From Alentia gelatinosa (taxonomy: Eukaryota; Annelida; Polychaeta; Phyllodocida; Polynoidae): a stretch of 64,000 nucleotides of DNA. Position 1 is the stretch's first letter. Each line of letters opens with the position of its first letter. The stretch spans positions 29,855,300 through 29,919,299 of the forward strand of contig OX465581.1 in NCBI GenBank assembly GCA_950022655.1. The letters run 5' to 3'. Below are positions 1 through 13,222 of this stretch, piece by piece. The notes beneath the pieces were generated by a model. That model saw only the letters and a list, made by a program, of their open reading frames with translations, did no database searches and was not told the DNA's origin. The position numbers were made by a program, and so were the translations under genes.

Positions 1-250
1 AACATAGATTTCATACTTGTGGACTTTGTCATAAAAATAGGTCATACTAGTACCAGTAGAACATGGAAAACATTAAAGTTAAGAAAAAAACCCATAAAGA
101 TACAAGTTGTCTTTGGGATACACATTCCGGTTGCTTTAAAAATTCTTCGAGTTAAATATACATATAAAAGTGTTCGCATTCTCATAGGTTAACATCTGGC
201 TTGATTTCTGACGGTAATCTTATTGTTTCGTTAGTAGTTCTATGAAGGTA
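1..250. other. Non-coding DNA, no feature seen
   Basis: AT-rich sequence with no supported gene. It lies upstream of the RGS exons on the same strand and is probably intron of that gene. Confidence 0.4.
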
Positions 251-393
251 TTATCTCACCCCAGATATTTTTTCTCCATAGACTTAACATTGGAAACTCG
301 TATCTAACACCCATTAGATATTTAGGAAAAATATCCAATGGGGGATAATGTCACAAATGTTAGCCCATTTGTCAATATTAAGGGTGAGATAAA
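251..393. mobile_element. Short MITE-like inverted-repeat element (copy 1)
   Basis: The segment begins TTATCTCACCC and ends GGGTGAGATAAA, a 10-12 bp terminal inverted repeat. A diverged relative at 46713-46865 shares the ends, the internal words for 'tccatagactta' and 'aaatgttagcc', and a similar length. It has no coding capacity. It sits directly against the palindrome at 399-540, and the relative at 46.7 kb also has an adjacent hairpin. Confidence 0.55.
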
Positions 394-398
394 TTCAG

Positions 399-540
399 AA
401 ACCCATTCAAGTTTAGGGTCAGAGCTCGATCCCATCTCATTTGAATCACAAAGCAATTCACGCGGCTTCGCCTTGTGAATTACTACGTGATTCAAACTCG
501 ATGGGATGCGAGCTCAGACCCTAAACTTTCATGGGTTTCC
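399..540. repeat. 142 bp near-perfect palindrome (foldback)
   Basis: The left half (GAAACCCATTCAAGTTTAGG...) is matched by the reverse complement of the right half (...CCTAAACTTTCATGGGTTTC) across almost the whole length, with a small central gap near 'cacgcggcttcgcc'. Single-stranded DNA or RNA would fold into one long hairpin. It probably lies in an intron of the RGS gene. It could be a foldback MITE or part of the element at 251-393. Confidence 0.7.
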
Positions 541-657
541 TCTATATTACTTTATTGCTAGATGTCTCTGGCTGTTATACAGGCTAGCCTACGCGGGTGA
601 CTTAACTAGTTTTTTTACGAGCTTTTCAAGATTTTTCTGTGCTCTCTTTTCTTGCAG

Positions 658-1425
658 TGAATTTCTGGCTCCTGGTGCGCATGACCCAGTCAACGTAGAT
701 GCTCGGGTCTCGGAGGCTGTCCGACGAAAAATGCACAACTCTACAGATAGATATTGTTTTGAGGAAGCAGAGGTAAATAAACCATCCATGTGATATGTGT
801 ATGTGCGAACTGTGTGAAGTCTCGGATGCCTAAGTATACATTATATCCATTAGAATTAAGCTCTTACTAGTATATAAAAGGCTTTGTGTAGGAATGGCGA
901 GGAATGTTATAAATGTAAGATTTGGAGAAGTTCAAATTCATCGCATTGTGCCTCTCCGACCTCATGGGTATATTGATTATATATTAGTTGTGATGTTAGA
1001 CATATCTTTAAAGATCCTATGTAATAGCTATAACGTTAACACATTTTAGTAAGTAATACCCAGTGATAGTGCCTATGGATAAATATAACTGAAATGCTTG
1101 TAGTATGTCCATGTAATAGATTAATTTGATACATACAAATATCCCTTTTACATTAAAGTGCATTTACTGAACGTAGATAGAATTACGCTATTCGAGTAAT
1201 GAATAAATCGTAATTCGTTTTCAGGTTCTAGAACTGTATACTGATGTATGTAAAGGGAATATTTTGACTTCTCTTTTGCAGGAGCATATATTCAACTTGA
1301 TGAAAAGTGACAGTTACAGCCGATATCTCCGATCAGACATGTATAAGGAGTTGGTTGGCGGAGGAAAGAAAAAGGTGCCCCTCTTCCCGTTTCATTTTCC
1401 ATCTAAAGCAAAGGGTGACGGATGA
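658..1425 (+). CDS. R7-family RGS protein, last two coding exons (partial)
   Basis: Two exons encode the C-terminal part of an RGS domain, the GTPase-activating module that speeds GTP hydrolysis on Galpha at the plasma membrane. Exon 658-772 follows a pyrimidine-rich acceptor (cttgcag) and ends GAG|GTAAAT. It encodes EFLAPGAHDPVNVDARV and continues to CFEEAE. Exon 1282-1425 follows ttttgcag and encodes EHIFNLMKSDSYSRYLRSDM, then YKELVGGGKKK and a short tail ending in TGA (1423-1425). The EFLAPGA, EHI-LMK-DSY and YKEL words are those of the R7 group (RGS6/7/9/11, EGL-10), whose members also carry DEP and GGL domains; those would lie to the left of the window. The phases agree: exon one ends in phase 0 and exon two starts in phase 0. 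After the RGS core only about 20 residues remain, a short tail. The choice of paralogue within R7 is uncertain. Confidence 0.88.
773..1281 (+). other. Intron of the RGS gene
   Basis: The 509 bp between the two RGS exons starts GTAAATAA and ends ...cttttgcag. It contains no other recognised feature. Confidence 0.8.
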
Positions 1426-4400
1426 GCTAGAAATTTAGTTGATTTTCAAAAAATATCCTTCCATACCGATGAAATTGTTTTGCTCGGATATTTGATAGCA
1501 GAGCTGTATGACCTCCTATTGAACTAATCTCATAGTACAGAGACAGTAGTAATACCGGTATTTTGAAATTAATGGTTGTTGGCGGAATGGATGCTTTATT
1601 CTCATCCTGTCGTTGTGGTCTTTTAAATGTTAGATTCATATCATATAGTATTACAAACATAGGGTGATGTCATTGCTTTATTATTTGGATGATTGTTATT
1701 GTTCCATCAGCATGACTGTCTTAGTGCCAAATCAAATCTGTTCTAGTTTTTGAGGCAGTAGGATACGGTGGTCCGGCGTTCGTCAGGTTTCTGCAGTGGA
1801 AATTAACAGACGTTGACATTTAATCAATAACTCGATTTGATGATAATATTGATTACCTCCATTGTGCATATGTTTCTTTAGGAATGACTGGTTGATCACC
1901 ATTATTGTTAGCCCGTCCCTTATATTCATGAGCACCCTTCCATCCACATGGTGTGGCTATCATGTGGTGAACCTTCAAACACTTCCTCTCCTTTTTTTTC
2001 CATTCGTGGCCTCCCCTATCCCTTCCCTCTCGCACTGCTGCCCTCAACTCCTCAATTGGCTGTGATCCATACTCCTCTAACATACTGATATAAGTAGCAC
2101 TGGCCCATTCGTAAATCATGCGGCACCTTTGTCTCTTACCTAGATTGAGAGTGATTTCCTCTAACTGGTTTACTTTTTATGATGGCGTTTCTCGTTTTTT
2201 GTGTTCGGACTACTACTGGCTACTTTGGGTTTCTTTGGGTTGTTTGACAGCCGTTGTGGTTAGTGTTGTTCCCGTCATCTATGTTCCTCTCCCCGGTCGC
2301 CATGGTGACCCTGTAGGTTGTGACTAGTGTCGCTACCTGGTAGACAATATAAGTATTTCTCCTGCACCCAACTTCATGGTGTTTGTTTCTGCACTGCACC
2401 AACTGACAACGTCCCCTATTTTAGACGTAAAACTCCTTATTATTGTTCCTACACCCACTTATAGTTTATGTTAGAACAGCACTTCTGTTTCCATAAAGCA
2501 TCCTGCTACCTGGTCTTTAACTAATTACATGTTATTATATGTCTATATATATATATATCACTTTATGCACTCTAGCACAAGCATTTATACATCAGTGGTG
2601 AAGCCAAAAGAAAGCACTTCCATATTCCTTACTGTCGATTTATGGAGTGAAAGTTAAGATAGTTAATAGGAGCACTCTGGTAGTATTAACCGTGATTGTG
2701 AGACGCACATGTTTTCTTCCATTGCAGCAGACACGGTCCATCATCCCCAAGCTTCCAAGTTTAAGTATAGGCGGCCCATGAGACCTGGTGGTCATCCGAG
2801 TCTCACTCACTAGTCCTGCCCCAGGTGGTTTAGTGCACACAAGCACATCAAGTGTGCACCTCACCCCACATTACAAGACCTCTACTGCAGCACAATGAGC
2901 ACTCACCACTCCTGTATCATACCAAAATCAAACCAATCATAACCTGCTGCGAGGGCCTCGCGCCTGCCGGAGCATGACTGAATGGTCCGCCGCTAGTAGA
3001 CACTGGGTGATGTGTTGCTTGATTGCTAGAGCTCCTATCAATAACCATATTGGCTAACCACTGCATCCACCAATGTGACTTTCCACTCATTTGACTCTCA
3101 TAACAGTATATTGTGTCATTTGCACTGGAAACGCTGCAACCCCTGGCACTACCACCACTGTGTACAAAAGACCCTATGCGTTCGTCTCACGCCCCGGCAC
3201 TATATATAGTGTTTGTTCGCTCTCTATAACTGCACCACCGCTTCAGTTCTACCCACGAATAACTGGTCTAATATTGTCCCTGCACGAGTGGGTTCATACT
3301 TGCATACTCATGAGCATAATTACATGACTCAGAAGCGCGCTACGACAAGGAGTGTCTAGTATAGGCAATACCTGCGCATTTGCTGCTACCTGCATTAAAC
3401 TCTCCGCGTTATTTCTTAAGTGGCCTTCTTTCCCATCCAACAATATGCTTTCTACACCACTGCATTGACCCAATATTTTGCTGTTTCCAGAGCAAAAAGC
3501 GTTTTGCCAGTGAAGTGCGACGACTTCGAGAGCTTAGCAGTGCCACCAGCTGAGCCCCCCAGGGTGCTATGTGACCTTGAATTGACATTTAGGAGTGAAA
3601 AGAAAAGATATATATATATCTATATATGACGTTTGACTTTTGATGCAGATGCACTCAAGTCCAGTACAAGATTCTCAAACACCTGTTTGTATAGTGAGCT
3701 CACTCCTCTGGAATTTGTGAAAAGTTGTACCACTATGGGATTGTCCTTGCTCCCCATCCCTAGGGACTCTCTCTAACTACACATGTGTGTGAGTAGCTCT
3801 AGCTCATAGCACCGTTCACTCACCGGACAATCTGGCTTTGCGTTATCTCACGACCGCTTCTTTTCCTGTGCTTCTGCTTCCTATTGCTGCACACAAAAAA
3901 CATCATGATCGCTGACCTTAAACTGGGCCTGAATGCTCCACCCTCATGAACCTGGGAAGTCCCTTCGCATGCTCCCTTACAGTTAAGCCCCCAAAGGACA
4001 GCTGCTGTTGATCGCCCCCAAGCGGAGGGTGGTGGTTATTACCGACGCGCATGATCCGCCAGCCTGCTGAAGCTACCGCCCGAGGAGAGACCTAGTGGCA
4101 GACACCACAATACGGAGAGTGGGCCGTATTCACCACTCAGCCATAACGGCATAATACACATATCGTTAGTTTGCAGTTCTCACCTCACAACCAGCCGCCT
4201 TTTTGTATTGATTAATTGATTGATTCACTGATTGATTCACCCCAACCCCACCCACCCTTACCCTAAAGTAGTCGCCCACACTGTAAACATACATTCTCAT
4301 ATATTATCATTATTATTGTTTTGAACCCCCATTACCTAAGCCCCACATTAATTAACACCACGCCTCTTTATGATGTGAAGCCAATTAGACTGCTCTCATT

Positions 4401-7400
4401 TGTTACCTGCCTGTGTGCCACACCTACCCACCCAGCCACCCGAACTGACTGCCAGCAAACCATGCTTAATAACATTAGATCACAACCCCGCGGGGGGCAT
4501 GTGGCAGGCACCAACATATGGCAAGTCGGTACCTAATAGATCATCACGTTCACATTTTCCTTTTTGTGAGTGACGAGAGAAATGCTGTGCTAAAAGAGAG
4601 ACAATTCCTTAAATTTCCAGGCCCCTCTGAACAAAATTCTACATTGTTTGGGAAAAAGTTCACGCTTCTTTTGTTATGTGATTGACTAACAAGTTTAATT
4701 TCATCGTTCACGAAGTGCAGATCGTTTTAGCGCCATGAAGTTGGTACTCGGGAGGCTTGCCAGGTACTTGTTCCGGCGATATGGGTCTGGTACAGAGGCT
4801 CCATTTATTTCTTTTTAGGTTTGTTAGTAGGCTGTGTGGTGTCTCATCTGAAGCATTGTTTTTTGACCCGGTACATTTTGTGTATTGTTTTGCTGACTGT
4901 GACATACCCCAGCGCTGGGCGGTGCTACGGATGCATGTTCGTGGGCGTTAGATATGGTGCGTCTATGCCTCGTGGGGGTTGAAATGAAGCTCCGAGTCCT
5001 CTCGCCCGCTGCTGGCCCTCAAAACTTCGCCGCTGCAACACCTCCAGTTTTCGCCAGGGTACTGTCAGTTGTCTCTGTCTGCAAAACTGTGTTGGCCATT
5101 TAGGGTAGTTTGAGACACAGCTGCAGCAAAGCCACCCATCCTGTCATACCCATTGTATCGTCGTTGTCGTAGCCAGTAGTGCTCTTATTATGTTGGTGGC
5201 CTCATAGCCCTTTCCATAGCCTGCTTGATTTCTCAACAACACGGTGGTGGAACACTCTTACCAGCAATACTCACACCTCACTCGTAAGCGTGTGGGGGAG
5301 CCGCTTCCCTGAGTGGACACTTTAAATAAATAAATGAGGAAATAAAGTGCTGTTCTCCAAAATGTGATTCAGCAATTGGGACCAAGCTATTGGGAGCTCT
5401 ATCCCCGTGGGGATGTTAAGGTGCACTTGGCACCAGGTCCCCACTCCACCCCCAGGTCTCCAACGTGTGGGCATTTTAACTGGCGGAGGCACGTGGCAAA
5501 CCCATAACACCATCGTTGTTCTATATGTGTGTTTGTGTGGCAAGAGGCTAATGGGATACCTGTCAGCTGAGAGCCACCATCGTGAAGCGCTGTTTACCTG
5601 TACTACTGTCCACCGGAGCTTAAAAGGAAAGCACACCTACACACACTCACACACACCCCAAAACTGACCTTCATCGACGACGCACCCGTCACATTGAGTG
5701 CGTCCGGGACCATCGGCACATGAGGCGGGGAGAGATGGGATAGTTATAGGAGAGTGCACACTGGGCCCTGGACCACCAGCTACTGGAAACTTTTTTGCTT
5801 CGCAAGGATCAAGGATCTAAGGATGCTACGACTTGCATAGTTTTCTCCACACACGATTTTAGCCAGGATAACTATAGTGTGACTCTGCACACGGCAGGAC
5901 CAGAAGAAATCCACGCCTCGCCTTCCCTCTAGGTGGGGAAGAGGTTGAGGATTATTCTCACGCGGACAACTTCACACGGCAGCGTGGTACCCTACTCTGC
6001 CACTGGCGTTCTGAATCCTCTAGGCAGGCGTTATCATGTGCGGAGTGGTTGTGACTCTTGAGTACTTATATTCTGTACATATTGCATTTCTATCATTAAT
6101 AGAAAGGCTAGTGGCCACCACTATTGTTTTTGATTTCATGTGTGCAGTTCTTTTTGTGAGCCAAATGCCCAGCTGGTGGCCAAGTCAAGACTAAAACATA
6201 CAGAATACAGCCACCTCGTTTATGTGAATATTAACGAAAGACCAACTGTTAGTCCAGGTTCAATCCTGCTGCCTTCTTCAGTGTTGGAGGATAGGTGTAC
6301 AGTGGATGGAGCTAATAAAGTGCCCGCGTCGCAGACACCGAGGGGTCTCTGAACTACTGCGAGATGCTCGTTACGCTGTCACGCTGCTTGCGCTCTGTGT
6401 GACTTTTGGCCCGTTCATTTCTAGTGTTACATACCGTGTCGCCAAGCGTTGTCATGGTCTGTCTGTTTTAGCCTTTACAGTGTGTGAGATATAGACGAGT
6501 TCTTTCCCTATTGAAGATCAAGTGTTATCAACCCTCGTTAAATACTGAACTCACAACTGAAAGCAGCACGGAACTGTAGCCGGGGAAGGTTATATTCTAC
6601 ACATCGACATATTTGTAACGAGATTCTATCCATGTAGCATTGTGTATACAATATGCCATAGTGAAGCAAGTATAGAATTACACTATGGTGAAAAGAAAAG
6701 TGTAGAAAATGGAGTTACTAAACCAAAGAAAAAATGGCATTTTTGATTCCAGTAACTTCCTGAAAACAAGTGGTGTTCCATTAATAAGAATATATAAATG
6801 GTTGTGATCAGAGAATTTGAACAGTGTGTTCTTGTCCCCTTTCGGTGCATTTTCAGATACAGATGTTATGCTAGTTTTGTAAATCATACAATGCAGAAGT
6901 ATTGATGCAGAACGTTGGAATGATTGGAGTATGCCTTTAAGCAATGTGAAATAGTCTTTTATATGAACATATACAAGCCTAGTGAGAATTGACTTGATAT
7001 AATCCCTAAAGAACAGCACGTATACTCCTCACATGGTGACCAATACCTTTTTTTGATTTGGCTAGAGCTGGTAGCTTCCTCGATGCTACAAACAGACTAA
7101 ACTGGTATGGTCATCTTCTCTTTAGTCTGTTTAATATTCGCTTAACGGAATCTGTAATCAGAACTTAGGCTCTCAAAACCAACCAGGTCAAACAAATTGT
7201 ACAGTAAACTATACGATGCCCCAACTGGATGAATCTCCTGAGAGTGAAGTCAACACACCTTTGTAGGTCCACCTCACAGCAACATATGAAGGTAGAAGGG
7301 GTTTGCCTGTCTGACTTTGAATGACACATAGGAATTTCAATTGAAGATCTCGCAAATATGTTCGACATGATGAATGAATGAGATGGTTTATGGAGGACCA

Positions 7401-9665
7401 CCGTTAGACACCGGTTTGTCCCAGGTTAAGTAAGTCTCCTTTGTTTAAGTTACACCTCAGATATCTGGACAACCAGGGAGATGGGATTATCCCCACTTGA
7501 TTTCAGTAAGACCAGGTGATTCTAACTTTTAAGTTATTGTATCAAGGGGGGTACAATTGGATTTGTCACCAAGAAATTGTATTTAGATGCTGCTCAAAAG
7601 AAAAGGTATCATAGAAACCATCGCGCGTGTAACAGTAATAATTGTAATGAATAATTTGTAAATACCTCTATTAATACAGCTGATTAGACACTTTTTATTA
7701 CTTAGTTCCATCTATTTACAGGACAGTTGAAGTTTATTGCGTTTTATTGGTACCTTATAAAATGTACGTACCTTGCATATGTGGCCATTCGTCAATTTCT
7801 TAGGCACATTAGTAATATTGTGAAAATGTGTCATGAAAATACTACCATAGTACAATGGGCTCTGCTACATTTCAAATAAGGCAATATTAACAGCTTATTT
7901 CTTTCTCCGCATCCATGTATACTGACTAACATACTCATTCACATGGTGGTCGCTAGAAGTTTCTTTAAGTAAAATCAATTTTTCAAATGGCCTCGTCTCA
8001 GTCCAAAGATGTACATTTTGTGACAATATGATGATACGTTCCTTTTCTTACTGCTCTCAGAAAATCAAACATTAGAGACATTAGTATATATATTTTGTTC
8101 ACTTGATTTAGGGTAATAGATTAGCGATCGGGAAGGATACATCAATATCAAATTCTTTAATGTTTGTGTCCATTACGTTGAAACAGAAAGAACTTGATCA
8201 TTTTGAGAGAGCTACTGCTTGCCTACTCAAGGTCGCCATTCGATTTTTTCTCTGTTCTATCGTGTGGGGCTACTCTGTAACTGGCCGCCACACATTTTCA
8301 AGAACATTTGAAATACAGAAGAATGTCTTCCCGACTTGCTACAAGAACGTTGCATACATCTGTGAAGCTATTTTGCGACCTTATTCTTTCAAAGGTAGAC
8401 AGAGAAATCTGCATATTTCTGTGTGCACAAGATACTGTTTATTATGTCATGTTATGTTTATAAGCTTTAAAGATGACCTGCTGCAGGTAAAGATACATCC
8501 TACAGCATAACCTATGTATAGTTGTCCACTGAGTGAAAGTTGTTTGATTACTCTGGCATTGTGAACTTTAGCTAAAGTGTTGTCCACTTCGATTCAGATT
8601 AGTTAACAGGGCATGGGTGACCACAGTTCATGGATGGCGTGTGCATGTGTTAAGATAGTGAACCTTAGAGGAGTAACACAAATTCAAAAGTTCAGTGATT
8701 CAGTGATACAATTTAATTTACTGTGAATAAACACTATGACATTTTCCCCCTTTTAATCAAGTTTCATCTCTTTGGGGTTTCACTTCTATTTAGTTTTCAT
8801 ATCTGATGCACTTTTTGGCGAAAACCCCAAAGAATTCCTTTGGGAAATGCTTTGTTGGGCACTGGTATTTACAATTATAGATCAGTTTAGGTACAAGAAA
8901 AGTAGTTTCCAAAGTTCTCACTGCAATAGACTGAGTTGAGGGAAGAAACAAGGGATCGTGGGATGTAAGTCCTCATGGTTTAGGATTTGAAGGTATTGTA
9001 TACGCTGTTGTCCTCAGATAGTTAAGGCTATATAAATCACAGCTGTCATTAGTTTTCTCAGTTAACATTTATCAGTTCTCAAACATACCAGCAGTGGCCA
9101 CAGAACTACACTTCAGTAATGCTCTATTTGAACACATCTAATATGTTGGATGTCATCACAGCCATTTCACAGATTAGGATTTCCTTATCAATTTAAGAAG
9201 TGTTACATTCGCAGTCAACCTACCTAGTCCAATGGCAACAATAAAGGCTGATCAGGTCTTCCTTTTTGCCCATCAGCTCCTCTTAGTCCCATTTATTTCA
9301 TCGTGTGTGTACCAGTACCAGTGTTTATATGAAGAAATGTGCATGTGGTTTAACCCTCCAAGTAGGACAGACTTCAATATAGTCTGCAAGAATTTCTTCC
9401 CTTTCAATTGATTGACATGATCTGAATGTTCACGTGATTTGGGCGACTTCATTTGTTCTGATCGAGTCTGGATGGCATTTTAATAGATGGCCTATCCCGG
9501 AAAATAACTAACATATAAGACATCAAATCGTATTCGGATGTAGTAAATCAAAGCCAGGGTTTCACCTCCCTTGTGCATAAAGTAAATGTGATAATTAAAC
9601 TTGATGAACACAAATCATTTACAGAGCGAATTTGAAGCTTGATAGTTTTAAAGTGTATACATGTA
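1426..9665. other. Long non-coding region after the RGS gene
   Basis: About 8 kb downstream of the RGS stop codon. The open frames (for example 8160-8510 + and 6678-7019 -) are short, lack recognisable domains and look like chance. Part must be the RGS 3' UTR; a candidate poly(A) signal run (aataaataaa) is at about 5324, too far to assign confidently. No transposon domains or RNA genes were recognised. Confidence 0.4.

Positions 9666-9710
<45 letters not shown>
9666..9710. repeat. (ATT)n microsatellite
   Basis: About 15 perfect tandem copies of ATT. Confidence 0.95.
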
Positions 9711-11239
9711 GGTCCATTTAATGTTTCTATTAAGAATTTTCCCACTCATGTGTGACACTTCGTTTTATAATGTGAACCAATGTATGAATGGCTCATTCAA
9801 CCTGGCGCAAGATTAATGCTAGAAATCACTTTTGAAGACATTGGAGAGGCTATGTTTTAGTTATTTATTACTTGTCACTGAAATAGATGTCACTTTCATG
9901 TGCTTAAAGCACATCTGATTGGAGGTACTTCCCTTGTAACAGGAATGTCTGTGTGGATGCTAGGCCCATTTGAAAATAACGTTTCTTCTTTGTGCCAGCG
10001 GAGTGGTCGTGCTCGCCATTGGGTTTGGACATTGAGGAAATTACCCAAACCTGGTTAAGTGTTTGTGAAGATGTTTGTTTGGGTATATACCTAAAAGTTT
10101 GTACAGCACCCTGGGATCATCCTCTGTCCGCATTTTTTGGGGGGCGAACTTCAAATCTGTTCTAATCCCACCTAAAGGCGATCACGATCATCTGATTGGT
10201 TATTGGGTCTGGTAGATTTGGATTTCAAACACAACAGACCTCAATTGCTCCCCTTCAGTTGACGCGCCCTTCACTGTGTAGGCCATCGACTGGTGTCTCT
10301 TGGCAACACAATTGTAGTTAAAGGCCGGTTTGGATGCCGTCTGTATGTTCTAATCTTGTATTGTTGTATGCAGTCATTGCCCCCTGGTGAGTCAAACTAG
10401 AATCGCCTTCCAATGGCCAATGTAAATATCACACCACTATCATGATACGTACCAATAGTGCAGTTTTGCCACCAGGGAGCCAAGGCTGTGACTTCCATTT
10501 TTATTTTGAGCTATTTTCCTAGCCCATTTTGAGTGGCTTGTGTAAAATGTGGTGTAAACATACAGACTGTGGAGTCCCTTCTATGTGCCATCCCTACTTC
10601 GTTTCATCATCTATGATCAACAACCTTAAGCACATTAATGTAGGAACAAATATCCCAGGATCCTTTACGGGTGCCTGCAAGGGTCTCTGCATACAGACCG
10701 GAAGTTACAGACCAGTGTTCATCGCGCATGCGGTCTTCATGCTCTTTGATAGAGGGTTTCCTGGTTGAAAGTAAAGTTAGGAATCACTTGGTGGTATATG
10801 ATTGCTGGTAGAACACTTCTTCTACTACAACGGTGCCATTTCTACAGAAACCCGGAGGGATTATTTTAAAAGATGATTGCATGTACCGTTACTTAACCTG
10901 AGCTGCATGTTCATTGACAAGTTTTATGGTTGTATAAATAATGCTTGTTTGCACAAGAGGGTGTATTGGACACGGTTGTACAGATGGATGAGAAAGTTTG
11001 TAACAATTATTCTGTGTCCACCGAGGTGAGACTGTGTTCTGTGAACAGGCGACACCAGATATGTCCTCCCTTGAATGCTACCTTTATATACAGCCATGTG
11101 TATGACATGTAAGGACCCTCTCAATAAAGTGACTTCTACCAGAGAGTATGTAGACCCCCAACTAACAGCTGTTAAATAAGGACCATGAACAGCTTAATCA
11201 ATGTACTGGTGCAGACAGCAGTGCATCCTAGCTATCTAT
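9711..11239. other. Non-coding DNA, nothing recognised
   Basis: No supported gene, inverted repeat or transposon end was seen in this 1.5 kb before the duplicated block that flanks LINE B. Confidence 0.35.
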
Positions 11240-12059
11240 ACTTGTTGACAGAATGATGAATAAAATCATTCATTTGTTGTATTCCATGTTGTTATTATTT
11301 ATGTCAGATTGCCTGAAATGCCTTTTGTATAGTTGAGATATATTTTGAGGAGTTATGGTAGATTGATGCCAAACTTTCAAAGTATTACATTGAATACATA
11401 TTTGCTTATATCTTGACCTAGCAATTTTGATATTTTAATCAAAAGATAAATAATTACATATATTTCTCTGCGTTTTGAATGTGCGGAAGTCAATACTTCT
11501 CTAAGTGATAGAACTGAAACAACTCAAGATGGCAGACTAGACAGACGGTAACCAAGTCGGGGTCCGTGCTCGTATCGAAACACGGGAAGCCAAACTTGAT
11601 ATTATAACGTAATAACCTCGTCAAAAGGATCATTAGATCATATAGTTCAATGATGACGGGTAAAGACAACGCAAATCGAAAAGCTCGACTGAACCAGATG
11701 AAGAATAACTCGCCGAATTCGCGCAACGCTGAAACTCCCCAATTATCGCCCGCGTCGGAGCATGCGGTTGAGATTGGCGCGACAGCCGTCATACTGCCAG
11801 ATTCGCTTTGACTTGACAAGTTAACTGGTCAGTCCACTAACGCTGACATTATTGACAGGATAAACCTGCTTCAGGATAAGAGTGAAAAGCATGACTTGAC
11901 ACTGATTAGTATGACTGGTGCTCTAACCCAGTTAAATCGCAGATTGGAAAAATATGATGACATCCAGAATGACACGGCGAATCTGATAGCCTCGCTCACT
12001 GACCAAGTTCAGCGTGCGGAGAAATCAGTCTCAGAAACCAAGAAAACCGTTATTAGCTT
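11240..12059 (+). repeat. 5' copy of a long duplication flanking LINE B (contains LINE C 5' end)
   Basis: The block starts with a 29 bp word (acttgttgacag... to ...aaaatca, 11240-11268) that recurs immediately after the A-rich tail of LINE B (22521-22549). The part 11533-12059 is nearly identical to 22548-23033, the start of LINE C. The 3' copy lacks 11269-11534; the breakpoints share the dinucleotide CA, as for a microhomology deletion. It also lacks about 45 bp near 11690. The coding part begins at ATGATG (11650) and encodes the start of the LINE C ORF1, interrupted by one in-frame TGA and cut at 12059 by the start of LINE B. This is best read as an ~820 bp target-site duplication. Confidence 0.65.
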
Positions 12060-12286
12060 GATATAAAACAAGCATGTAGACGCGACCGCACGCACGTGAG
12101 GACCGCTTCGACGATTTATCTTCTATATAGTGAAAACTAATTTCCAAATCGACAAATTTAGGAGGATCTATTCAGCAATCACACTGTGCATCGAGATATG
12201 ACTTCATGGAGATTGTTTTAATGAGGATCTAGGACTTATTTAAGGATTACCGACACACACACTGCGTGTATGTGCTAGAGACTGTC
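12060..12286 (+). other. 5' UTR of LINE B
   Basis: The stretch between the end of the flanking duplication and the ORF1 methionine. No promoter motif is claimed. Confidence 0.5.
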
Positions 12287-13222
12287 ATGGCTGGTAAGAA
12301 CACGAGGGCGAGCACGGGCAAACAAAAGGGAATGACGGAGTGCACGGAGGACTACCCGCCTCTTCAGGCGGCGGCTGCCGGTATAAAGTCATCGATAACT
12401 GCAAGTATAACGAACACACCAAACTCAAATATCAATTCCAGTACCAAACGCCTTCTTTCCCCTACTGTAGAAGAACTGAGTCCCGGTAGTAGGGAATCCA
12501 GCCCCAAAAAAACGAAGATAAAAACTAAGGTAGCACCAATATTCAGCGCAACACACAATGATAGCATAGTAATAGTCGATATAAACTCATCACAAGAAGC
12601 AGGTCCGAATATTCCGGAAGAACAGTACACACTAAAAGATGTTATGGCTTCCCTAACAGAGATAAAACAGAATAACGTGAATAAAGAGGATATGAACTGC
12701 CTAGAAACAAACTTGACCACACGCCTGATTAAAATGGAACATAAGGTTCAGGGACAGATTGATAAACTGAGGACTGAGATAGACACTAATGTAAAAAGAC
12801 AGAAGGAGGAGTTTGCATTACTGAAAGAAAGAGTGGAGAAATTAGAAAAAGACAATACTGACCCAAAGAGTGAAGTAGCGGCAGGTGTGAACAACAAAAA
12901 CTCATACGCTCAGGTAAGCGGAGCAAACAACCCGACAGTATATCACAAAGTTGACCCAAACAAATATGATCTGATATTTATAGGAGTTTGTGAATCGAGA
13001 CAAGACGATCCATCAACAATGATATTTAATATCTGCAGAACAATGAACATTCATCTGATTCCAGGAAACATAGTTAACGTACAGCGTATAGGCAAATACT
13101 ACAACCCCGATAAACCCCGTCCCATCAAAGTCACATTCAGCGACGTACCCCTAGTTGAAAGAGTCGTGTCCATGAAAAAAGCACTTGTGACGGATGATTA
13201 CACACGAGGGATATGGGTATAG
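12287..13222 (+). CDS. LINE B ORF1: coiled coil plus L1-type RRM protein (truncated by insertion)
   Basis: This is the nucleic-acid-binding chaperone ORF of a non-LTR retrotransposon, expected to coat the element RNA. The N-terminal 100 or so residues are polar, Ser/Thr/Pro-rich and unstructured. Residues about 125-200 form a heptad-like coiled coil (MEHKVQGQIDKLRTEI and KEEFALLKERVEKLEKD). An RRM of the L1 ORF1p (transposase_22) type follows: DLIFIGVCESRQDD, NIVNVQRIGKYYNPDKPRP and IKVTFSDVPLVERV. I chose the internal methionine MAGKNTR at 12287; an in-frame upstream ATG at 12266 is possible. Translation stops where the DNA transposon begins (the TAG spans its first bases). The C-terminal subdomain after the RRM is lost or shifted. 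Confidence 0.8.
   Translation: MAGKNTRASTGKQKGMTECTEDYPPLQAAAAGIKSSITASITNTPNSNINSSTKRLLSPTVEELSPGSRESSPKKTKIKTKVAPIFSATHNDSIVIVDINSSQEAGPNIPEEQYTLKDVMASLTEIKQNNVNKEDMNCLETNLTTRLIKMEHKVQGQIDKLRTEIDTNVKRQKEEFALLKERVEKLEKDNTDPKSEVAAGVNNKNSYAQVSGANNPTVYHKVDPNKYDLIFIGVCESRQDDPSTMIFNICRTMNIHLIPGNIVNVQRIGKYYNPDKPRPIKVTFSDVPLVERVVSMKKALVTDDYTRGIWV

Noticed and set aside
506..793. 95-codon open frame starting at 506 as a complete small gene
   Set aside because: Its first half is intron; only 658-772 matches the RGS domain, with proper splice sites.
8160..8510. 116-codon open frame as a gene
   Set aside because: No domain, no splice context, and codon use looks like the surrounding AT-rich DNA.
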